A stretch of 64,000 bases of DNA from an uncultured Bacteroidia bacterium (GCA_902773925.1 CACYGI010000004.1:186001-250000); one strand, 5' to 3'; positions 35,480 to 48,068 are shown, numbered from the stretch's first letter. A program made the numbers and translations. Notes: generated from the letters alone by a model not told the origin.

Positions 35480-36667
35480 ATGGCAAAAGAAACCTTTAAG
35501 CGAGACAAACCGCACGTAAACATCGGTACCATCGGCCACGTCGACCATGGTAAGACCACTCTGACCGCTGCCATCACCACCGTGCTGGCAAAGAAGGGCC
35601 TCTCCGAGGTCAAGACCTTCGACCAGATCGATAACGCTCCGGAAGAGAAAGAGCGTGGTATCACCATCAACACCGCACACGTCGAGTACCAGACGGCTAC
35701 CCGCCACTATGCGCACGTCGACTGCCCTGGCCACGCTGACTATGTCAAGAACATGGTCACTGGTGCAGCTCAGATGGACGGTGCAATCCTCGTGGTTGCA
35801 GCTACCGACGGTCCGATGCCGCAGACCCGCGAGCACATCCTTCTCGCACGCCAGGTCAACGTCCCCCGTATCGTCGTCTTCCTCAACAAGGTTGACATCG
35901 TTGACGATCCCGAGATGATCGACCTCGTAGAGATGGAGGTCCGCGAGCTTCTCAGCTTCTATGATTTCGACGGCGACAACGCTCCCGTCATCCGTGGTTC
36001 CGCACTCGGCGCCCTCAACGGCGATCCTCAGTGGGAAGAGAAGGTCATGGAGCTGATGGATGCAGTTGACGAGTACATCCCGCTTCCGGTTCGTGACAAT
36101 GAGAAGCCGTTCCTGATGCCTATCGAGGACATCTTCTCCATCACGGGTCGTGGTACCGTGGCTACCGGCCGTATCGAGACAGGTATCGTCAAGGTTGGCG
36201 ACGAAGTCCAGATTATCGGTCTTGGCGAAGAGCCCAAGAAGTCCGTCGTCACCGGCGTCGAGATGTTCCGCAAGATCCTCGACACAGGTGAGGCAGGTGA
36301 CAACGTTGGTCTGCTCCTCCGCGGTATCGACAAGAAGGAAGTCAAGCGCGGCCAGGTGATCGCACACCCGAACACCATCACCCCGCACAAGCACTTTGAG
36401 GCAGCTATCTACGTCCTGAAGAAGGATGAGGGCGGCCGTCACACACCGTTCCACAATCACTATCGTCCTCAGTTCTTCATCCGTACGCTCGACGTTACCG
36501 GTGAGATCGAACTTCCTGCAGGCGTCGAGATGGTGATGCCGGGTGACAACGTGGCTATCAAGGTTGAGCTCATCTACCCTGTCGCTCTGAACGAAGGTCT
36601 CCGTTTCGCAATCCGCGAGGGTGGCCGTACGGTCGGTTCCGGTCAGGTTACCAAGATCCTCGACTAA
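35480..36667 (+). CDS. tuf: elongation factor Tu
   Basis: A protein of 395 residues that delivers aminoacyl-tRNA to the ribosome. G1 is GHVDHGKT at residues 19-26, the switch II motif is DCPGHADYV, and NKVD gives guanine specificity. The three-domain length is standard. Codon choice is strongly biased, as expected for very high expression. Its place downstream of four tRNAs and upstream of tRNA-Trp and secE is common in Bacteroidota. Confidence 0.99.
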   Translation: MAKETFKRDKPHVNIGTIGHVDHGKTTLTAAITTVLAKKGLSEVKTFDQIDNAPEEKERGITINTAHVEYQTATRHYAHVDCPGHADYVKNMVTGAAQMDGAILVVAATDGPMPQTREHILLARQVNVPRIVVFLNKVDIVDDPEMIDLVEMEVRELLSFYDFDGDNAPVIRGSALGALNGDPQWEEKVMELMDAVDEYIPLPVRDNEKPFLMPIEDIFSITGRGTVATGRIETGIVKVGDEVQIIGLGEEPKKSVVTGVEMFRKILDTGEAGDNVGLLLRGIDKKEVKRGQVIAHPNTITPHKHFEAAIYVLKKDEGGRHTPFHNHYRPQFFIRTLDVTGEIELPAGVEMVMPGDNVAIKVELIYPVALNEGLRFAIREGGRTVGSGQVTKILD

Positions 36668-36700
36668 GCCCGTTCAGCGCTTGTCGATTTTATTGAGCCT

Positions 36701-36728
36701 ATGGTCGGATCCGCAAGGGTCCGGCCAT
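36701..36728 (+). terminator. 12-bp hairpin with GCAA loop between tuf and tRNA-Trp
   Basis: ATGGTCGGATCC (36701-36712) pairs fully with GGGTCCGGCCAT (36717-36728), allowing two G-T pairs, around a GCAA tetraloop of the GNRA type. No T run follows; tRNA-Trp begins 4 bases later. It may be a weak terminator or an RNase processing site that frees the tRNA from the tuf message. Confidence 0.6.
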
Positions 36729-36732
36729 ATTT

Positions 36733-36806
36733 AGGGGAATAGAACAAGGGTAGTTCAGCGGTCTCCAAAACCGTCGATGTGGGTTCGAATCCTGCTTCCC
36801 CTGCCA
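36733..36806 (+). tRNA. tRNA-Trp (CCA)
   Basis: The acceptor stem AGGGGAA/TTCCCCT is perfect, the discriminator is G, and terminal CCA is encoded (36804-36806). The anticodon loop CTCCAAA reads CCA. It lies between tuf and secE. Confidence 0.95.
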
Positions 36807-36891
36807 ACACCGGCGGTTACGCACCGGTGCCGTTATTAAACTGGCCGCGGGTTATCCGCTTCCAAACAATCCCGGCCGCAAACTAATAACA

Positions 36892-37080
36892 ATGAGTAAA
36901 ATTGGAACATACGTAAGGGAATCTTACAAAGAACTCACCACTAAGGTGACCTGGCCCACCTGGTCGGAATTGCAGAATTCCGCCGTCCTCGTGATGGTGG
37001 TTACTGCCATTCTCACGGTCATCGTGTGGCTGATGGACCTGGTCATCAAGAATGTCATGACCGGTATCTACTCGCTTTAA
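36892..37080 (+). CDS. secE: preprotein translocase subunit SecE
   Basis: A protein of 62 residues with an amphipathic N-terminal helix (YVRESYKELTTKVTWPTWSE) and one membrane helix (SAVLVMVVTAILTVIVWLMDLVI). This is the short single-span form of SecE. It is followed by nusG after 9 bases, the conserved secE-nusG-rplK order. Confidence 0.96.
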   Translation: MSKIGTYVRESYKELTTKVTWPTWSELQNSAVLVMVVTAILTVIVWLMDLVIKNVMTGIYSL

Positions 37081-37089
37081 CGGAAGATT

Positions 37090-37653
37090 ATGGCTGAAGA
37101 GAACGTCAAGAGATGGTATGTCGTCCGCACTGCTGGCGGCAAGGAGAAAAAGGCCAAGGAGTATATCGAGAAGGAGGTTGAAGCCCGCAATCTCGGTAAC
37201 GTCCTGACCCAGGTACTCATCCCGACCGAGAAGTACTACCAGATAAAGAACGGCAAGCGCGTGAGCGCCGAGCGCATTCTTTATTCCGGTTACGTCCTGG
37301 TCGAGTGCGTGCTTACGCCTGAAATCCTGGCTCTCATTCCCAGCCTTCCCAACGTTGCCGGATTCCTCTGCGAAGGCAAGGACAAAGACAACCGTACTCC
37401 TACTCCCATCGGCGAAGATGAGATGAACAGGATACTCGGCAATGTCGATGCCCTCGCCGGAGCCGATGAGGAGACGCTCGTGCCGTTTGTCGTCGGCGAG
37501 GCTGTCAAGGTCATTGACGGTCCGTTCAACGGCTTCGACGGAGATGTCGAGGAGATCATGGACGACAAGCGCAAGGTGAAGGTCATGGTCAAGATCTTCG
37601 GACGCAAGACCCTTCTGGAGTTGAATTTTGCTCAAGTCACAAAGAACATTTAA
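37090..37653 (+). CDS. nusG: transcription elongation/antitermination factor NusG
   Basis: A protein of 187 residues. The N-terminal NGN domain (RWYVVRTAGGKEKKAKEYIE) binds RNA polymerase. The C-terminal KOW domain (GEAVKVIDGPFNGFDGDVEE) binds Rho or ribosomal protein S10. Length is typical, and rplK follows after 12 bases. Confidence 0.98.
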   Translation: MAEENVKRWYVVRTAGGKEKKAKEYIEKEVEARNLGNVLTQVLIPTEKYYQIKNGKRVSAERILYSGYVLVECVLTPEILALIPSLPNVAGFLCEGKDKDNRTPTPIGEDEMNRILGNVDALAGADEETLVPFVVGEAVKVIDGPFNGFDGDVEEIMDDKRKVKVMVKIFGRKTLLELNFAQVTKNI

Positions 37654-37665
37654 TTTTTAAACATT

Positions 37666-38112
37666 ATGGCTAAAGAAATTGCCGGGTTTATCAAGCTGCA
37701 GATCAAAGGCGGCGCCGCCAATCCGTCACCGCCCGTAGGACCGGCCCTCGGTTCGAAGGGTGTTAACATCATGGATTTCTGCAAGCAGTTTAACGCCCGC
37801 ACACAAGACAAGGCCGGCAAGGTATTACCGGTAGTTATTACCGTATACAGCGACAAGTCTTTTTCTTTTGAAGTAAAACAGCCGCCTATGGCAATCCTCA
37901 TCAAAGAGGCTGCCAAGATTCAGACCGCTTCGTCTGAACCTAACAGGAAGAAGGTTGCCACCCTCACTTGGGCTCAGGTTCGCGAGATCGCGAAAGAGAA
38001 GATGCCCGACCTCAATGCTTTCACCGAGAAGTCGGCGATGAGCATGGTCGCAGGCACGGCCCGCAGTATGGGTGTCACCGTCGAAGGCGAGTTTCCTGCC
38101 GATGTACAATAA
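37666..38112 (+). CDS. rplK: 50S ribosomal protein L11
   Basis: A protein of 148 residues forming the GTPase-associated centre of the large subunit. The N-terminal signature [20 protein letters not shown] and the C-terminal rRNA-binding domain are complete. It lies 15 bases before rplA. Confidence 0.99.
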   Translation: MAKEIAGFIKLQIKGGAANPSPPVGPALGSKGVNIMDFCKQFNARTQDKAGKVLPVVITVYSDKSFSFEVKQPPMAILIKEAAKIQTASSEPNRKKVATLTWAQVREIAKEKMPDLNAFTEKSAMSMVAGTARSMGVTVEGEFPADVQ

Positions 38113-38127
38113 AATAATCACAACGCA

Positions 38128-38829
38128 ATGGCTAAACTTACAAAAAACCATAAGGCTGCTGTCGCCAAGGTTGAAGATGGCAAGCAGTATAAGTTGATCG
38201 AGGCTTGCGCTTTGCTGAAGGAGGTTTCCTACACGAAGTTCGACTCTACCGTCGAGCTCTCCGTGCGTCTTGGTGTCGACCCCCGCAAGGCCAACCAGAT
38301 GGTCCGCGGCGTTGTTACGCTCCCTCACGGAACCGGTAAGCAGGTCCGCGTGCTGGTGCTCTGTACACCTGACAAGGAGACTGAGGCCAAAGAGGCCGGT
38401 GCAGACTTCGTCGGACTTGACGACTATATCGAGAAGATCAAAGGTGGCTGGACGGATATCGACGTCATCATCTGTACCCCTTCAGTGATGGGTAAGATCG
38501 GTGCTATCGGTCGTATCCTCGGTCCCCGCGGCCTGATGCCTAACCCCAAGACCGGTACTGTGACGATGGATATCGCCTCAGCCGTCAAGGAAGTCAAGGC
38601 CGGTAAGATCGACTTCAAGGTTGACAAGCAGGGTATCATCCACGCAGGTATCGGCAAGGTGTCCTTCACCCCCGAGCAGATTGCGGAGAACGCTACCGAA
38701 CTGGTCAACACTATCATCAAACTTAAGCCTCAGGCTCTTAAGGGTACTTACGTCAAGAGCGTATATCTCTCCTCTACGATGAGCCCGGGTATCTGTATCG
38801 ACAGTAAGGCAATCGGCGCTGCTGAATAA
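38128..38829 (+). CDS. rplA: 50S ribosomal protein L1
   Basis: A protein of 233 residues of the L1 stalk. Family motifs include the internal [18 protein letters not shown]. Length is standard. In many bacteria L1 represses its own operon; no clear L1-binding mimic was identified by eye here. Confidence 0.99.
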   Translation: MAKLTKNHKAAVAKVEDGKQYKLIEACALLKEVSYTKFDSTVELSVRLGVDPRKANQMVRGVVTLPHGTGKQVRVLVLCTPDKETEAKEAGADFVGLDDYIEKIKGGWTDIDVIICTPSVMGKIGAIGRILGPRGLMPNPKTGTVTMDIASAVKEVKAGKIDFKVDKQGIIHAGIGKVSFTPEQIAENATELVNTIIKLKPQALKGTYVKSVYLSSTMSPGICIDSKAIGAAE

Positions 38830-38843
38830 AAATTTTTGCAATT

Positions 38844-39347
38844 ATGAGAAAAGAACTCAAAGCTCAGATTATTGAAAAGATAGCGGCACAGATCAAGGAG
38901 AATCCCAATTTCTACCTTGCCGACATTTCCGGCCTCAACGCTGAAAATACGTCCGCTCTCCGCCGTGCCTGCTTCGAAAACGGCATCAAGCTCGAAGTCG
39001 TGAAGAATACCTTGCTCCACAAGGCAATGATGCAGATCGGCATTCAGCAGCTTGAAGACCTCTACCCCACGCTCGAAGGCAATACCGCCATCATGTTCAC
39101 CACCGGCGCTCCCAGCGCACCTGCAAAGGTCATCAAGGAGTACGGCGCAAAGTTCGGCAAGCCCTCGCTCAAGAGTGCATATCTGCAGGAATGCAGCTAT
39201 GTCGGCGAAAACCAGCTCGGCATCCTGGTGAACATCAAGTCTCGTGAAGAGATGATCGGCGATATCATCGGACTCCTCCAGTCTCCTATCCGCAGGGTCA
39301 TCTCTGCACTGGAGAACGCCAAGAAAGAAGGAGAGGCAGCAGAATAA
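38844..39347 (+). CDS. rplJ: 50S ribosomal protein L10
   Basis: A protein of 167 residues forming the base of the L7/L12 stalk. It begins MRKELKAQIIEKIAAQIKEN and ends in the helix that anchors L12 dimers. It follows rplA by 14 bases. Confidence 0.98.
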   Translation: MRKELKAQIIEKIAAQIKENPNFYLADISGLNAENTSALRRACFENGIKLEVVKNTLLHKAMMQIGIQQLEDLYPTLEGNTAIMFTTGAPSAPAKVIKEYGAKFGKPSLKSAYLQECSYVGENQLGILVNIKSREEMIGDIIGLLQSPIRRVISALENAKKEGEAAE

Positions 39348-39384
39348 GTATTAAAACAATAACAAATCAAAAAAATAAAAAATT

Positions 39385-39762
39385 ATGGCAGACATCAAAG
39401 CTCTTGCGGAAGAACTCGTCAATCTTACCGTAAAGGACGTTCAGGAACTTGCTCAGATTCTCAAGGATGAGTACGGAATCGAGCCCGCTGCGGCAGCAGT
39501 TGTTATGGCAGGCCCCGCTGAAGGCGGCGCTGCAGCTGAAGCAGAACAGAGCGCATTCGACGTTATCCTCGTATCGGCAGGTCAGGCTAAACTCCAGATG
39601 GTCAAGGCTGTCAAGGAACTCACCGGTCTGGGCCTCAAAGAGGCTAAGGATCTGGTAGACCAGGCACCTAACGCGAAGATCAAGGAGAAGGTCTCTAAGG
39701 CCGAAGCTGAACAGATCAAGGCAGCTCTCGAAGAGGCAGGCGGAGAAGTTGAACTTAAATAA
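39385..39762 (+). CDS. rplL: 50S ribosomal protein L7/L12
   Basis: A protein of 125 residues. An N-terminal dimerisation helix, an alanine-rich hinge ([20 protein letters not shown]) and the C-terminal factor-binding domain ([20 protein letters not shown]) are visible. An intergenic hairpin follows before rpoB, which would allow more L12 than polymerase to be made. Confidence 0.99.
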   Translation: MADIKALAEELVNLTVKDVQELAQILKDEYGIEPAAAAVVMAGPAEGGAAAEAEQSAFDVILVSAGQAKLQMVKAVKELTGLGLKEAKDLVDQAPNAKIKEKVSKAEAEQIKAALEEAGGEVELK

Positions 39763-39800
39763 CATCCATCCCCTGTTCTCCCCTACGGGGGCAGAAGTTC

Positions 39801-39837
39801 GGGTTTAGGGCCGTGGTTTAGGCCCTAAACCTTTTTG
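39801..39837 (+). terminator. rplL-rpoB attenuator hairpin
   Basis: GTTTAGGGCC (39803-39812) and GGCCCTAAAC (39821-39830) form a perfect 10-bp stem with an 8-base loop, followed by CTTTTTG. The position between rplL and rpoB matches the partial terminator known in other bacteria. Confidence 0.75.
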
Positions 39838-39875
39838 TCGTAAAAAAAAGTTTACTTTAAACCGTCTTTCATACA

Positions 39876-42800
39876 ATGCCGCAAAAACCTACTAATCAGC
39901 GTATTACATTCGCGACATCGAAAAATATTCTCGAGTTTCCGGATTTTCTCGAGGTGCAGCTCAAATCCTTCAAGGATTTCTTCCAGCTCGACACTTCATC
40001 CGAAAACCGCAAGAACGAAGGACTGTTCAAGGTGTTCCAGGAAGTATTTCCCATCAATGACACCCGCAACAACTTCAATCTTGAGTTTATCGATTACTTC
40101 ATCGATCCGCCGCGCTATTCGATAGATGAATGTCTCGACCGCGGCCTTACCTACAGCGTTCCGCTCAAGGCCAAGCTCAAGCTCTCCTGCACGGACGAGC
40201 AGCACGAGGATTTCGAGACGGCGGTCCAGGACGTGTATCTTGGCGCAATCCCGTATATGACTCCCCGCGGTACATTCGTCATCAACGGATCGGAGCGAAT
40301 CGTAGTTTCGCAGTTGCACCGCTCTCCGGGCGTATTTTTCGGCCAGAGCCTGCACGCCAACGGTACCAAGCTTTATTCGGCGCGTATCATTCCCTTCCGC
40401 GGATCATGGATCGAGTTTGCGACTGACATCAGCAACGTGATGTACGCATACATCGACCGCAAGAAAAAATTACCGGTAACCACCCTCCTGCGCACCATCG
40501 GCTACGAGACTGACAAGGACATCCTTGACATTTTCAGCCTTGCGGAAGAGGTCGAAGTCACCGAAGAAAACCTCCGCAAATGCCTCGGCAAGAAGATGGC
40601 GGCCAATGTCCTGAAGACCTGGAACGAGGATTACGTGGATGAAGAGACCGGCGAAGTGGTCTACATCCAGCGTTCCTCCCCCATCGTCGAGCGCGAAACC
40701 GTCCTGGAAGAGTCGCATATCCAGGCACTTCTCGACTCCGGCGTGAACACAATTCTCATCCGCAAGGAAGACGAAGTCACCAAGAGTTACGAGATCATCT
40801 ACAACACGCTGCAGAAAGACCAGTGCAACACCCAGCGTGAAGCGATATTTTATACATACCGGCAGTTGCGCAACTCCGAACCGCCGGATGAGGAGACCGC
40901 ACGTGACGTCATCGAGAAGCTCTTCTTCTCCGACAAGCGTTACGACCTTGGCGAAGTCGGCCGTTACCGCCTCAACAAGAAGCTCGGCCTGACGACCGCT
41001 CCGGATGTCCGTATCCTGACCAAGGAAGACATCATCGAGATTATCAAGTACCTCGTGCATCTGATCAATTCCGAAGCACAGGTCGATGATATCGACCACC
41101 TGAGCAACCGTCGTATCCGTACGGTCGGCGAGCAGCTTGCAAACCAGTTCAGCGTCGGTCTGAGCCGCATGGCACGTACCATCCGCGAAAAGATGAACGT
41201 CCGTGACAACGAAGTGTTCACCCCGACCGAGCTCATCAATGCAAAGACGCTCTCCTCGGTGATCAATTCGTTCTTTGCCACGAGCCAGCTCTCGCAGTTC
41301 ATGGACCAGACCAACCCTCTGGCCGAGATGACGCACAAGCGCCGTCTTTCGGCTCTGGGTCCGGGCGGTCTGTCCCGTGAGCGTGCAGGCTTCGAGGTCC
41401 GAGACGTGCACTACACCCACTACGGACGTCTCTGCCCTATCGAGACTCCTGAAGGCCCGAACATCGGTCTTATCTCATCGCTCTGCGTCTATGCAAAGAT
41501 CAACGACCTCGGTTTCATCGAGACTCCCTACCGCCGCGTCGTCGGAGGCAAGGTGGACCTCTCGCCCGAAGGACTTTCATACTACAGCGCAGAAGAGGAA
41601 GAGAACAAGATCGTCGCTCAGGCCAACGTCAACATCGCCGATGACGGCGACATCCTCGACGAGCGTATCAAGTGCCGCCTCGGCGCCGATTTCCCGGTGC
41701 TCCGCAAGGATGGCATCGATCTGATGGACGTCGCGCCCAACCAGATCGCTTCCATCGCGGCATCCCTGATTCCGTTCCTCGAGCACGACGATGCAAACCG
41801 TGCGCTGATGGGCTCCAACATGATGCGCCAGGCAGTGCCTATCATCAAGCCTGAAGCCCCGATCGTCGGTACCGGTCTCGAAGGCCCCGTCGCCCGCGAT
41901 TCCCGTACCCAGATCGTCGCCGAGCGCAAGGGTGTCGTCACATTTGTCGATGCACGCGAAATCCATATCCGCTACGACCGCACCGAGGCAGAGAAGTTCG
42001 TAAGCTTCGCTCCCGAAGTGACCGTATATCAGCTTCCCCAGTATCGCAAGACCAACCAGAGCACGTCCATCCACCTGACTCCTATCGTCCGCAAGGGCGA
42101 CAAGGTCGTCGAGGGACAGATCCTGACCGAAGGTTACGCTACCCAGAACGGCGAACTCGCACTGGGCCGCAACCTGAAGGTGGCTTTCATGCCCTGGAAG
42201 GGTTACAACTTCGAGGATGCAATCGTACTCTCCGAGCGCATGGTCCGCGAGGACATCCTGACCTCGATCCACGTGGACGAGTACATCATGGAAGTCCGCG
42301 ACACCAAGCGCGGTATGGAGGAGCTCACCTCGGATATCCCCAACGTCAGCGATGACGCCACCAAGGACCTTGGCAAAAACGGTATCATCCGCGTAGGCGC
42401 ACACGTCGAACCCGGTGATATCCTCATCGGTAAGATCACGCCCAAGGGCGAGAGCGATCCTTCACCGGAAGAGAAGCTCCTGAGGGCCATCTTCGGCGAC
42501 AAGGCCGGCGATGTCAAGGACGCTTCGCTCAAGGCTTCCCCTTCACTCTCCGGTACCATCATCGGCACGCGTCTTTTCCGTCGCGTGGTCAAGGAAGGCG
42601 GCAAGAAGGGCAATTCCAAGCAGAAAGAAGAGATCGAGGCAGCAAAGCAGGCATTCAACAAGAAGAAGGAAGACCTGTTCGCACTCTTCATCGACAAGCT
42701 TTGCATCCTGCTCGACGGCAAGAAGAGTTCCGGCGTGAACGACCGCGACGGTGTCGTGCTCGTTCCGAAGGCTTCCAACTTCAGCCGCGAGGCTCTCGAA

Positions 42801-43694
42801 GGTATCGACTACTTCAACGTCAATCCGCTGAAGTGGACGAGCGACAAGAAGACCAACGATATGATCAAGCAGCTGATCAACAATTACCTGCTTGCATTCA
42901 AGGAGATCGATGCAGAAGAGAAGCGCGTCAACTACAACCTCACCATCGGCGATGAGCTGCCTTCGGGTATCATGCAGATGGCAAAGGTCTATGTGGCCAA
43001 GAAGCGCAAGATCCGCGTCGGTGACAAGATGGCAGGCCGTCACGGCAACAAGGGTATCGTAGCCAAGATTGTCCGCGACGAAGATATGCCGTTCCTCGAC
43101 GACGGTACTCCCGTCGACATCGTCCTCAACCCGCTCGGCGTGCCTTCGCGAATGAACCTCGGACAGATTTACGAGACCGTGCTCGGATGGGCCGGCCGCG
43201 AACTAGGCCTGAAGTTCAGCACCCCGATTTTCGACGGCGCAAGCCTCGAAGATATCAACAAGTACACCGATATGGCAGGACTGCCGCGCTACGGCAAGAC
43301 CCGCCTGAGGGACGGCGGCACCGGCGAATACTTCGACCAGAGTGCAACCGTCGGCGTCATCTATATGATCAAGCTCGGCCATATGGTCGATGACAAGATG
43401 CACGCCCGTTCGATCGGTCCTTACTCTCTCATCACCCAGCAGCCGCTCGGCGGTAAGGCACAGTTCGGTGGCCAGCGTTTCGGTGAAATGGAGGTCTGGG
43501 CTCTCGAGGCATTCGGTGCTTCCAACATTCTCCAGGAGATTCTGACCATCAAGTCCGACGACGTTACCGGCCGCAGCCGCGCATACGAAGCTATCGTCAA
43601 GGGCGACCCGATGCCGACTCCCGGCATCCCCGAGTCCCTCAACGTGCTGCTCCACGAGCTCCGCGGTCTCGGCCTGAACATCAAGCTGGATTAA
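39876..43694 (+). CDS. rpoB: DNA-directed RNA polymerase subunit beta
   Basis: A protein of 1272 residues. The rifampicin-region sequence [26 protein letters not shown] is intact, as are [12 protein letters not shown] and the C-terminal [20 protein letters not shown]. Length fits Bacteroidota RpoB. rpoC follows after 31 bases. Confidence 0.99.
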   Translation: MPQKPTNQRITFATSKNILEFPDFLEVQLKSFKDFFQLDTSSENRKNEGLFKVFQEVFPINDTRNNFNLEFIDYFIDPPRYSIDECLDRGLTYSVPLKAKLKLSCTDEQHEDFETAVQDVYLGAIPYMTPRGTFVINGSERIVVSQLHRSPGVFFGQSLHANGTKLYSARIIPFRGSWIEFATDISNVMYAYIDRKKKLPVTTLLRTIGYETDKDILDIFSLAEEVEVTEENLRKCLGKKMAANVLKTWNEDYVDEETGEVVYIQRSSPIVERETVLEESHIQALLDSGVNTILIRKEDEVTKSYEIIYNTLQKDQCNTQREAIFYTYRQLRNSEPPDEETARDVIEKLFFSDKRYDLGEVGRYRLNKKLGLTTAPDVRILTKEDIIEIIKYLVHLINSEAQVDDIDHLSNRRIRTVGEQLANQFSVGLSRMARTIREKMNVRDNEVFTPTELINAKTLSSVINSFFATSQLSQFMDQTNPLAEMTHKRRLSALGPGGLSRERAGFEVRDVHYTHYGRLCPIETPEGPNIGLISSLCVYAKINDLGFIETPYRRVVGGKVDLSPEGLSYYSAEEEENKIVAQANVNIADDGDILDERIKCRLGADFPVLRKDGIDLMDVAPNQIASIAASLIPFLEHDDANRALMGSNMMRQAVPIIKPEAPIVGTGLEGPVARDSRTQIVAERKGVVTFVDAREIHIRYDRTEAEKFVSFAPEVTVYQLPQYRKTNQSTSIHLTPIVRKGDKVVEGQILTEGYATQNGELALGRNLKVAFMPWKGYNFEDAIVLSERMVREDILTSIHVDEYIMEVRDTKRGMEELTSDIPNVSDDATKDLGKNGIIRVGAHVEPGDILIGKITPKGESDPSPEEKLLRAIFGDKAGDVKDASLKASPSLSGTIIGTRLFRRVVKEGGKKGNSKQKEEIEAAKQAFNKKKEDLFALFIDKLCILLDGKKSSGVNDRDGVVLVPKASNFSREALEGIDYFNVNPLKWTSDKKTNDMIKQLINNYLLAFKEIDAEEKRVNYNLTIGDELPSGIMQMAKVYVAKKRKIRVGDKMAGRHGNKGIVAKIVRDEDMPFLDDGTPVDIVLNPLGVPSRMNLGQIYETVLGWAGRELGLKFSTPIFDGASLEDINKYTDMAGLPRYGKTRLRDGGTGEYFDQSATVGVIYMIKLGHMVDDKMHARSIGPYSLITQQPLGGKAQFGGQRFGEMEVWALEAFGASNILQEILTIKSDDVTGRSRAYEAIVKGDPMPTPGIPESLNVLLHELRGLGLNIKLD

Positions 43695-43725
43695 TTTTAA
43701 GTAGGATCAAAAAAGATTTCCAAAT

Positions 43726-46700
43726 ATGCTTGCAAAGAAAGACTCCAAGATAAAGACGAATTTCAACAGGATCACCATCGGCCTGGCATCTCCAGAGGAT
43801 ATCCTCGCCAAGTCGAAGGGAGAGGTCCTCAAGCCGGAAACGGTCAACTACCGCACCTACAAACCGGAGCGGGACGGCCTTTTCTGCGAACGGATATTCG
43901 GTCCTACCAAGGATTACGAGTGCCACTGCGGCAAGTACAAGAGGATCCGCTACCGCGGCATCATCTGCGACCGTTGCGGCGTGGAAGTCACCGAGAAGAA
44001 AGTCCGCCGCGAGCGTATGGGCCATATCGCCCTCACCGTCCCCGTGGCTCACATCTGGTACTTCCGTTCGACGCCCAACAAGATCGGCTACCTGCTCGGC
44101 ATCCCGTCCAAGAAACTCGACGCCATCATCTACTACGAACGCTATATAGTGATCAACGCCGGCAAGGCCGAGAAATACGGCTGCAAGTCGTTTGACCCGA
44201 TCAGCGAGGATGCCACCCTGCTCTCCGAAGATGAGCTCCAGCAGATTCTCGTCAAAGAAGAGCTGAAGGACAATGACAAACTCGCTGCCGACGATCCGAA
44301 CAAGTTCGTCGTGGGAATGGGCGCAGAGGCCATCTACCAGCTCCTCGAGAAGCTCGACCTGGACAAGCTCTCCTACTCTCTCCGCGAGAAGGCGGACAAG
44401 GAGAATTCCCAGCAGCGCAAACAGAACTCCCTGAAGCGTCTGGGCGTTATCGAGGCATTCCGCGAAGCGAAGGACACCAACGATCCGAAGTGGATGATAA
44501 TGAAGGTTATCCCCGTGATTCCGCCGGATCTGCGCCCTCTGGTTCCGCTGGATGGCGGCCGTTTTGCGACCTCCGATGTAAACGACCTCTACCGTCGCGT
44601 CATCATCCGCAACAACCGCCTCAAGAAGCTCATCGAGATCAAGGCTCCTGAAGTCATCCTGCGCAACGAGAAGCGTATGCTCCAGGAGGCGGTCGATTCG
44701 CTCTTCGACAATTCCCGCAAGGTAAATGCCGTCAAGAGTGAGTCCAACCGCACCCTCAAGTCCCTTTCGGACAACCTCAAGGGCAAGCAGGGCCGTTTCC
44801 GCCAGAACCTCCTCGGCAAGCGCGTCGACTATTCGGCACGAAGCGTCATCGTCGTCGGTCCCGAACTCAAGATGCACGAGTGCGGTCTGCCCAAGTACAT
44901 GGCGGCAGAGCTCTACAAGCCGTTTATCATCCGCAAGCTCATCGAGCGCGGCATAGTCAAGACGGTCAAGAGTGCGAAGAAGATCGTGGACCGCAAGGAC
45001 CCGGTCGTATGGGATATTCTCGAGAACGTGATGAAGGGCCATCCCGTCCTTCTGAACCGTGCTCCGACCCTGCACCGTCTCGGTATCCAGGCATTCCAGC
45101 CCAAGATGATCGAGGGCAAGGCAATCCAGCTGCACCCGCTCGCATGTACGGCATTCAACGCCGACTTCGACGGTGACCAGATGGCAGTGCACCTCCCGCT
45201 CGGCAATGCAGCTATCCTCGAGGCACAGATGCTGATGCTCGGCAGCCACAATATCCTCAATCCCGCAAACGGAGCCCCGATCACCGTGCCTTCACAGGAT
45301 ATGGTCCTCGGTCTGTATTATATCACCAAGGAACGTTCCAACGACAAGGGCCAGGGCCTGAAGTTCTACGGTCCGGAGGAAGCCGTCATCGCCTACAACG
45401 AAGGCCGCGTCTCGCTCCAGGCAAAGATCAAGGTACGCCTGCCCAAGGACAAGCTGGACCTTTCCAAGGGCTACGAACTCGTGGATACGACAGTCGGCCG
45501 CGTACTCTTCAACAGGGTCGTGCCCGACGAGGTGCCCTACGTCAATACCCTTCTCAAGAAAAAGAAGCTGCGTGACATCATCGGTGTCGTGCTCAAGCAC
45601 ACCGGCGTGGCCCGTACTTCGATGTTCCTCGATGACATCAAGGACCTCGGTTACAAGATGGCATTCAAGGGCGGTCTGTCCTTCAACCTGGGCGACGTCA
45701 TCGTCCCCGAGGAGAAGGCCGGACTCATCGACCAGGGCTACAAGGAGGTGGACAGCATCCAGGGCAGCTACAATATGGGTCTTATCACCAACAACGAGCG
45801 CTACAACAAGGTCATCGACGTCTGGACAATGGCCAACCGCAGCCTGACTGCGATCGTCGAGAAGAAGATCGAGGCTGACAATGACGGTTTCAACCCTGTC
45901 TTTATGATGCTTGACTCCGGCGCCCGCGGTTCGAAGGACCAGATCCGCCAGCTTTGCGGTATGCGTGGTCTGATGGCCAAGCCGCAGAAGTCCGGTTCGA
46001 CCGACGCAGGTATTATCGAGAACCCTATTCTTGCCAACTTCAAGGAAGGTCTGAACGCTCTCGAGTACTTCATTTCGACTCACGGTGCCCGCAAGGGTCT
46101 TGCCGATACCGCCCTCAAGACGGCTGATGCAGGTTACCTGACCCGCCGTCTGGTCGATGTCTCGCACGACGTGATTATCAATGAGGAAGATTGCGGTACG
46201 CTCCGCGGCCTTGTGGCAAGCGCCATCAAGGATAAGGATGAGGTGGTCGAGTCCCTCGGCGACCGTATCCTTGGCCGTACTTCCGTCCACGATATCTACA
46301 ACCCTGTCACCGGCGAACTTATCATCCATTCGGGTGAAATGATCACCGAGGACATCGCAGATCTCATCGAGTCCCTCCCCATCGAGCAGGTGGAGATCCG
46401 TTCGGTGCTCACGTGCGAATCCCGCAAGGGTGTCTGTGCGAAGTGCTACGGACGCAACCTGGCTACCGGCCGTATGGTCGAGAAGGGCGAGGTTGTCGGC
46501 GTCATCGCCGCACAGTCCATCGGTGAGCCTGGTACACAGCTGACCCTGCGTACGTTCCACGTCGGTGGTACCGCTTCCAATACGGTCACCGACAACGGCA
46601 TCAAGTCCAAGTACAATGACGGACGCCTCCATTTCGAGGAGCTGCGTACCATCACCAAGGTGGACGAGAACGGCAAGGAGCACATCATCGTGGTCAGCCG

Positions 46701-48015
46701 CACGACGGAGTTGAAGATCGTTCACCGCACTACGGGCATTACCCTGGCGCAGTACGATATTCCCTACAGCGCAGAGCTGTTCCTGGGCGAAGGCGCCGAG
46801 GTCAAGGTCGGCGACAATATCTGTACCTGGGATCCTTACAACGCCAGCGCCGTATCCGAGATCAGCGGTAAGGCTGTCTATGATACGATGATCAACGGTG
46901 TCACCTACCGCGAGGAGGCTGCCGACGAGTTCGCAAGCCACCGCGACAAGGTTGTCATCGAGAGCAAGGACAAGATGAAGAGTCCGGCCATCCGCATCGT
47001 GGATGCAGCCGGCAATACCATCAAGCAGCACAACCTGCCTGTCAACGCCCACATCATGGTCGATGACGGCCAGGAGGTGCACGTCGGCGATATCCTCTTC
47101 AAGATTCCGCGCGCAATCGGCAAGTCCGGCGATATCACCGGCGGTCTGCCGCGCGTCACGGAGCTGTTCGAGGCCCGCAACCCGTCCAACCCGGCTATCG
47201 TGTCGGAGATCAACGGTGAAGTCATCATGGGTGACCTCAAGCGTGGTAACCGTACCATCATGGTCCGCAACAAGAGCGGCGAGACCAAGACCTATCTCGT
47301 CCCGACTTCGAAGCAGATCCTCGTCCAGGAGAATGACTATGTCCGCGCGGGAATGCCGCTTTCGGACGGCGCCGTCTCTCCTTCCAACATCCTCGCCATC
47401 CAGGGTCCTATCAAGGTCCAGGAGTACATTGTCAATGAGATTCAGGCAGTGTACCGCCTGCAGGGTGTGAAGATCAACGACAAGCACTTCGAGATCATCG
47501 TGCGCCAGATGATGCGCAAGGTGGAGATCGTCAATCCCGGCGATACCCTCTTCCTCGCAGGCCAGATGGTTGACAAGTGGGAGTTTATGGATGAGAACGA
47601 CCGTATCTACGACAAGAAGTTCATCACCGATCCGGGCGACAGCAAGGAGCTCCACGCCGGCCAGCTGGTGCCTGTGCGCCGTCTGAGGGACGAGAATTCG
47701 CTCCTCAAGCGCCAGGATCTGCGACTGGTCCAGGCCCGCGACGCCGTTCCCGCCACCTGTAACCAGGTGCTGCAGGGTATCACCCGCGCCGCCCTGAAGA
47801 CCAACAGCTTCATGTCGGCCGCTTCATTCCAGGAGACCACGAAGGTATTGAGCGAAGCCGCTATCCGCGGTAAGGAAGATACCCTCGAGGGTCTGAAGGA
47901 GAATGTCATCTGCGGTCACCTGATTCCGGCCGGTACCGGCCAGAGGGAGTTTGACAATCTGATTGTCGCTTCGCAGGACGATTATCGCAAAATGATGGAA
48001 CAGGTCGCCGAGTAG
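43726..48015 (+). CDS. rpoC: DNA-directed RNA polymerase subunit beta'
   Basis: A protein of 1429 residues. The N-terminal zinc ribbon is [20 protein letters not shown], and the catalytic magnesium site is NADFDGDQM. The second zinc site includes [16 protein letters not shown], and the bridge/trigger region is [16 protein letters not shown]. It is complete and followed by a strong terminator. Confidence 0.99.
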   Translation: MLAKKDSKIKTNFNRITIGLASPEDILAKSKGEVLKPETVNYRTYKPERDGLFCERIFGPTKDYECHCGKYKRIRYRGIICDRCGVEVTEKKVRRERMGHIALTVPVAHIWYFRSTPNKIGYLLGIPSKKLDAIIYYERYIVINAGKAEKYGCKSFDPISEDATLLSEDELQQILVKEELKDNDKLAADDPNKFVVGMGAEAIYQLLEKLDLDKLSYSLREKADKENSQQRKQNSLKRLGVIEAFREAKDTNDPKWMIMKVIPVIPPDLRPLVPLDGGRFATSDVNDLYRRVIIRNNRLKKLIEIKAPEVILRNEKRMLQEAVDSLFDNSRKVNAVKSESNRTLKSLSDNLKGKQGRFRQNLLGKRVDYSARSVIVVGPELKMHECGLPKYMAAELYKPFIIRKLIERGIVKTVKSAKKIVDRKDPVVWDILENVMKGHPVLLNRAPTLHRLGIQAFQPKMIEGKAIQLHPLACTAFNADFDGDQMAVHLPLGNAAILEAQMLMLGSHNILNPANGAPITVPSQDMVLGLYYITKERSNDKGQGLKFYGPEEAVIAYNEGRVSLQAKIKVRLPKDKLDLSKGYELVDTTVGRVLFNRVVPDEVPYVNTLLKKKKLRDIIGVVLKHTGVARTSMFLDDIKDLGYKMAFKGGLSFNLGDVIVPEEKAGLIDQGYKEVDSIQGSYNMGLITNNERYNKVIDVWTMANRSLTAIVEKKIEADNDGFNPVFMMLDSGARGSKDQIRQLCGMRGLMAKPQKSGSTDAGIIENPILANFKEGLNALEYFISTHGARKGLADTALKTADAGYLTRRLVDVSHDVIINEEDCGTLRGLVASAIKDKDEVVESLGDRILGRTSVHDIYNPVTGELIIHSGEMITEDIADLIESLPIEQVEIRSVLTCESRKGVCAKCYGRNLATGRMVEKGEVVGVIAAQSIGEPGTQLTLRTFHVGGTASNTVTDNGIKSKYNDGRLHFEELRTITKVDENGKEHIIVVSRTTELKIVHRTTGITLAQYDIPYSAELFLGEGAEVKVGDNICTWDPYNASAVSEISGKAVYDTMINGVTYREEAADEFASHRDKVVIESKDKMKSPAIRIVDAAGNTIKQHNLPVNAHIMVDDGQEVHVGDILFKIPRAIGKSGDITGGLPRVTELFEARNPSNPAIVSEINGEVIMGDLKRGNRTIMVRNKSGETKTYLVPTSKQILVQENDYVRAGMPLSDGAVSPSNILAIQGPIKVQEYIVNEIQAVYRLQGVKINDKHFEIIVRQMMRKVEIVNPGDTLFLAGQMVDKWEFMDENDRIYDKKFITDPGDSKELHAGQLVPVRRLRDENSLLKRQDLRLVQARDAVPATCNQVLQGITRAALKTNSFMSAASFQETTKVLSEAAIRGKEDTLEGLKENVICGHLIPAGTGQREFDNLIVASQDDYRKMMEQVAE

Positions 48016-48037
48016 GCTTCCGCCCAATTTATCACTT

Positions 48038-48068
48038 AAAAGCCGGGGGTTGAACCTCCGGCTTTTTT
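48038..48068 (+). terminator. rpoBC operon terminator
   Basis: AGCCGGGGG (48041-48049) pairs with CCTCCGGCT with one G-T pair around TTGAA, followed by a run of six T. It is the clearest intrinsic terminator in the window. Confidence 0.9.

Noticed and set aside
45292..47655. 787-residue open frame opposite rpoC
   Set aside because: It is a shadow of strong codon bias in rpoC; no domain, promoter or ribosome binding site supports it. The same holds for the long frames opposite rpoB, tuf and recJ.
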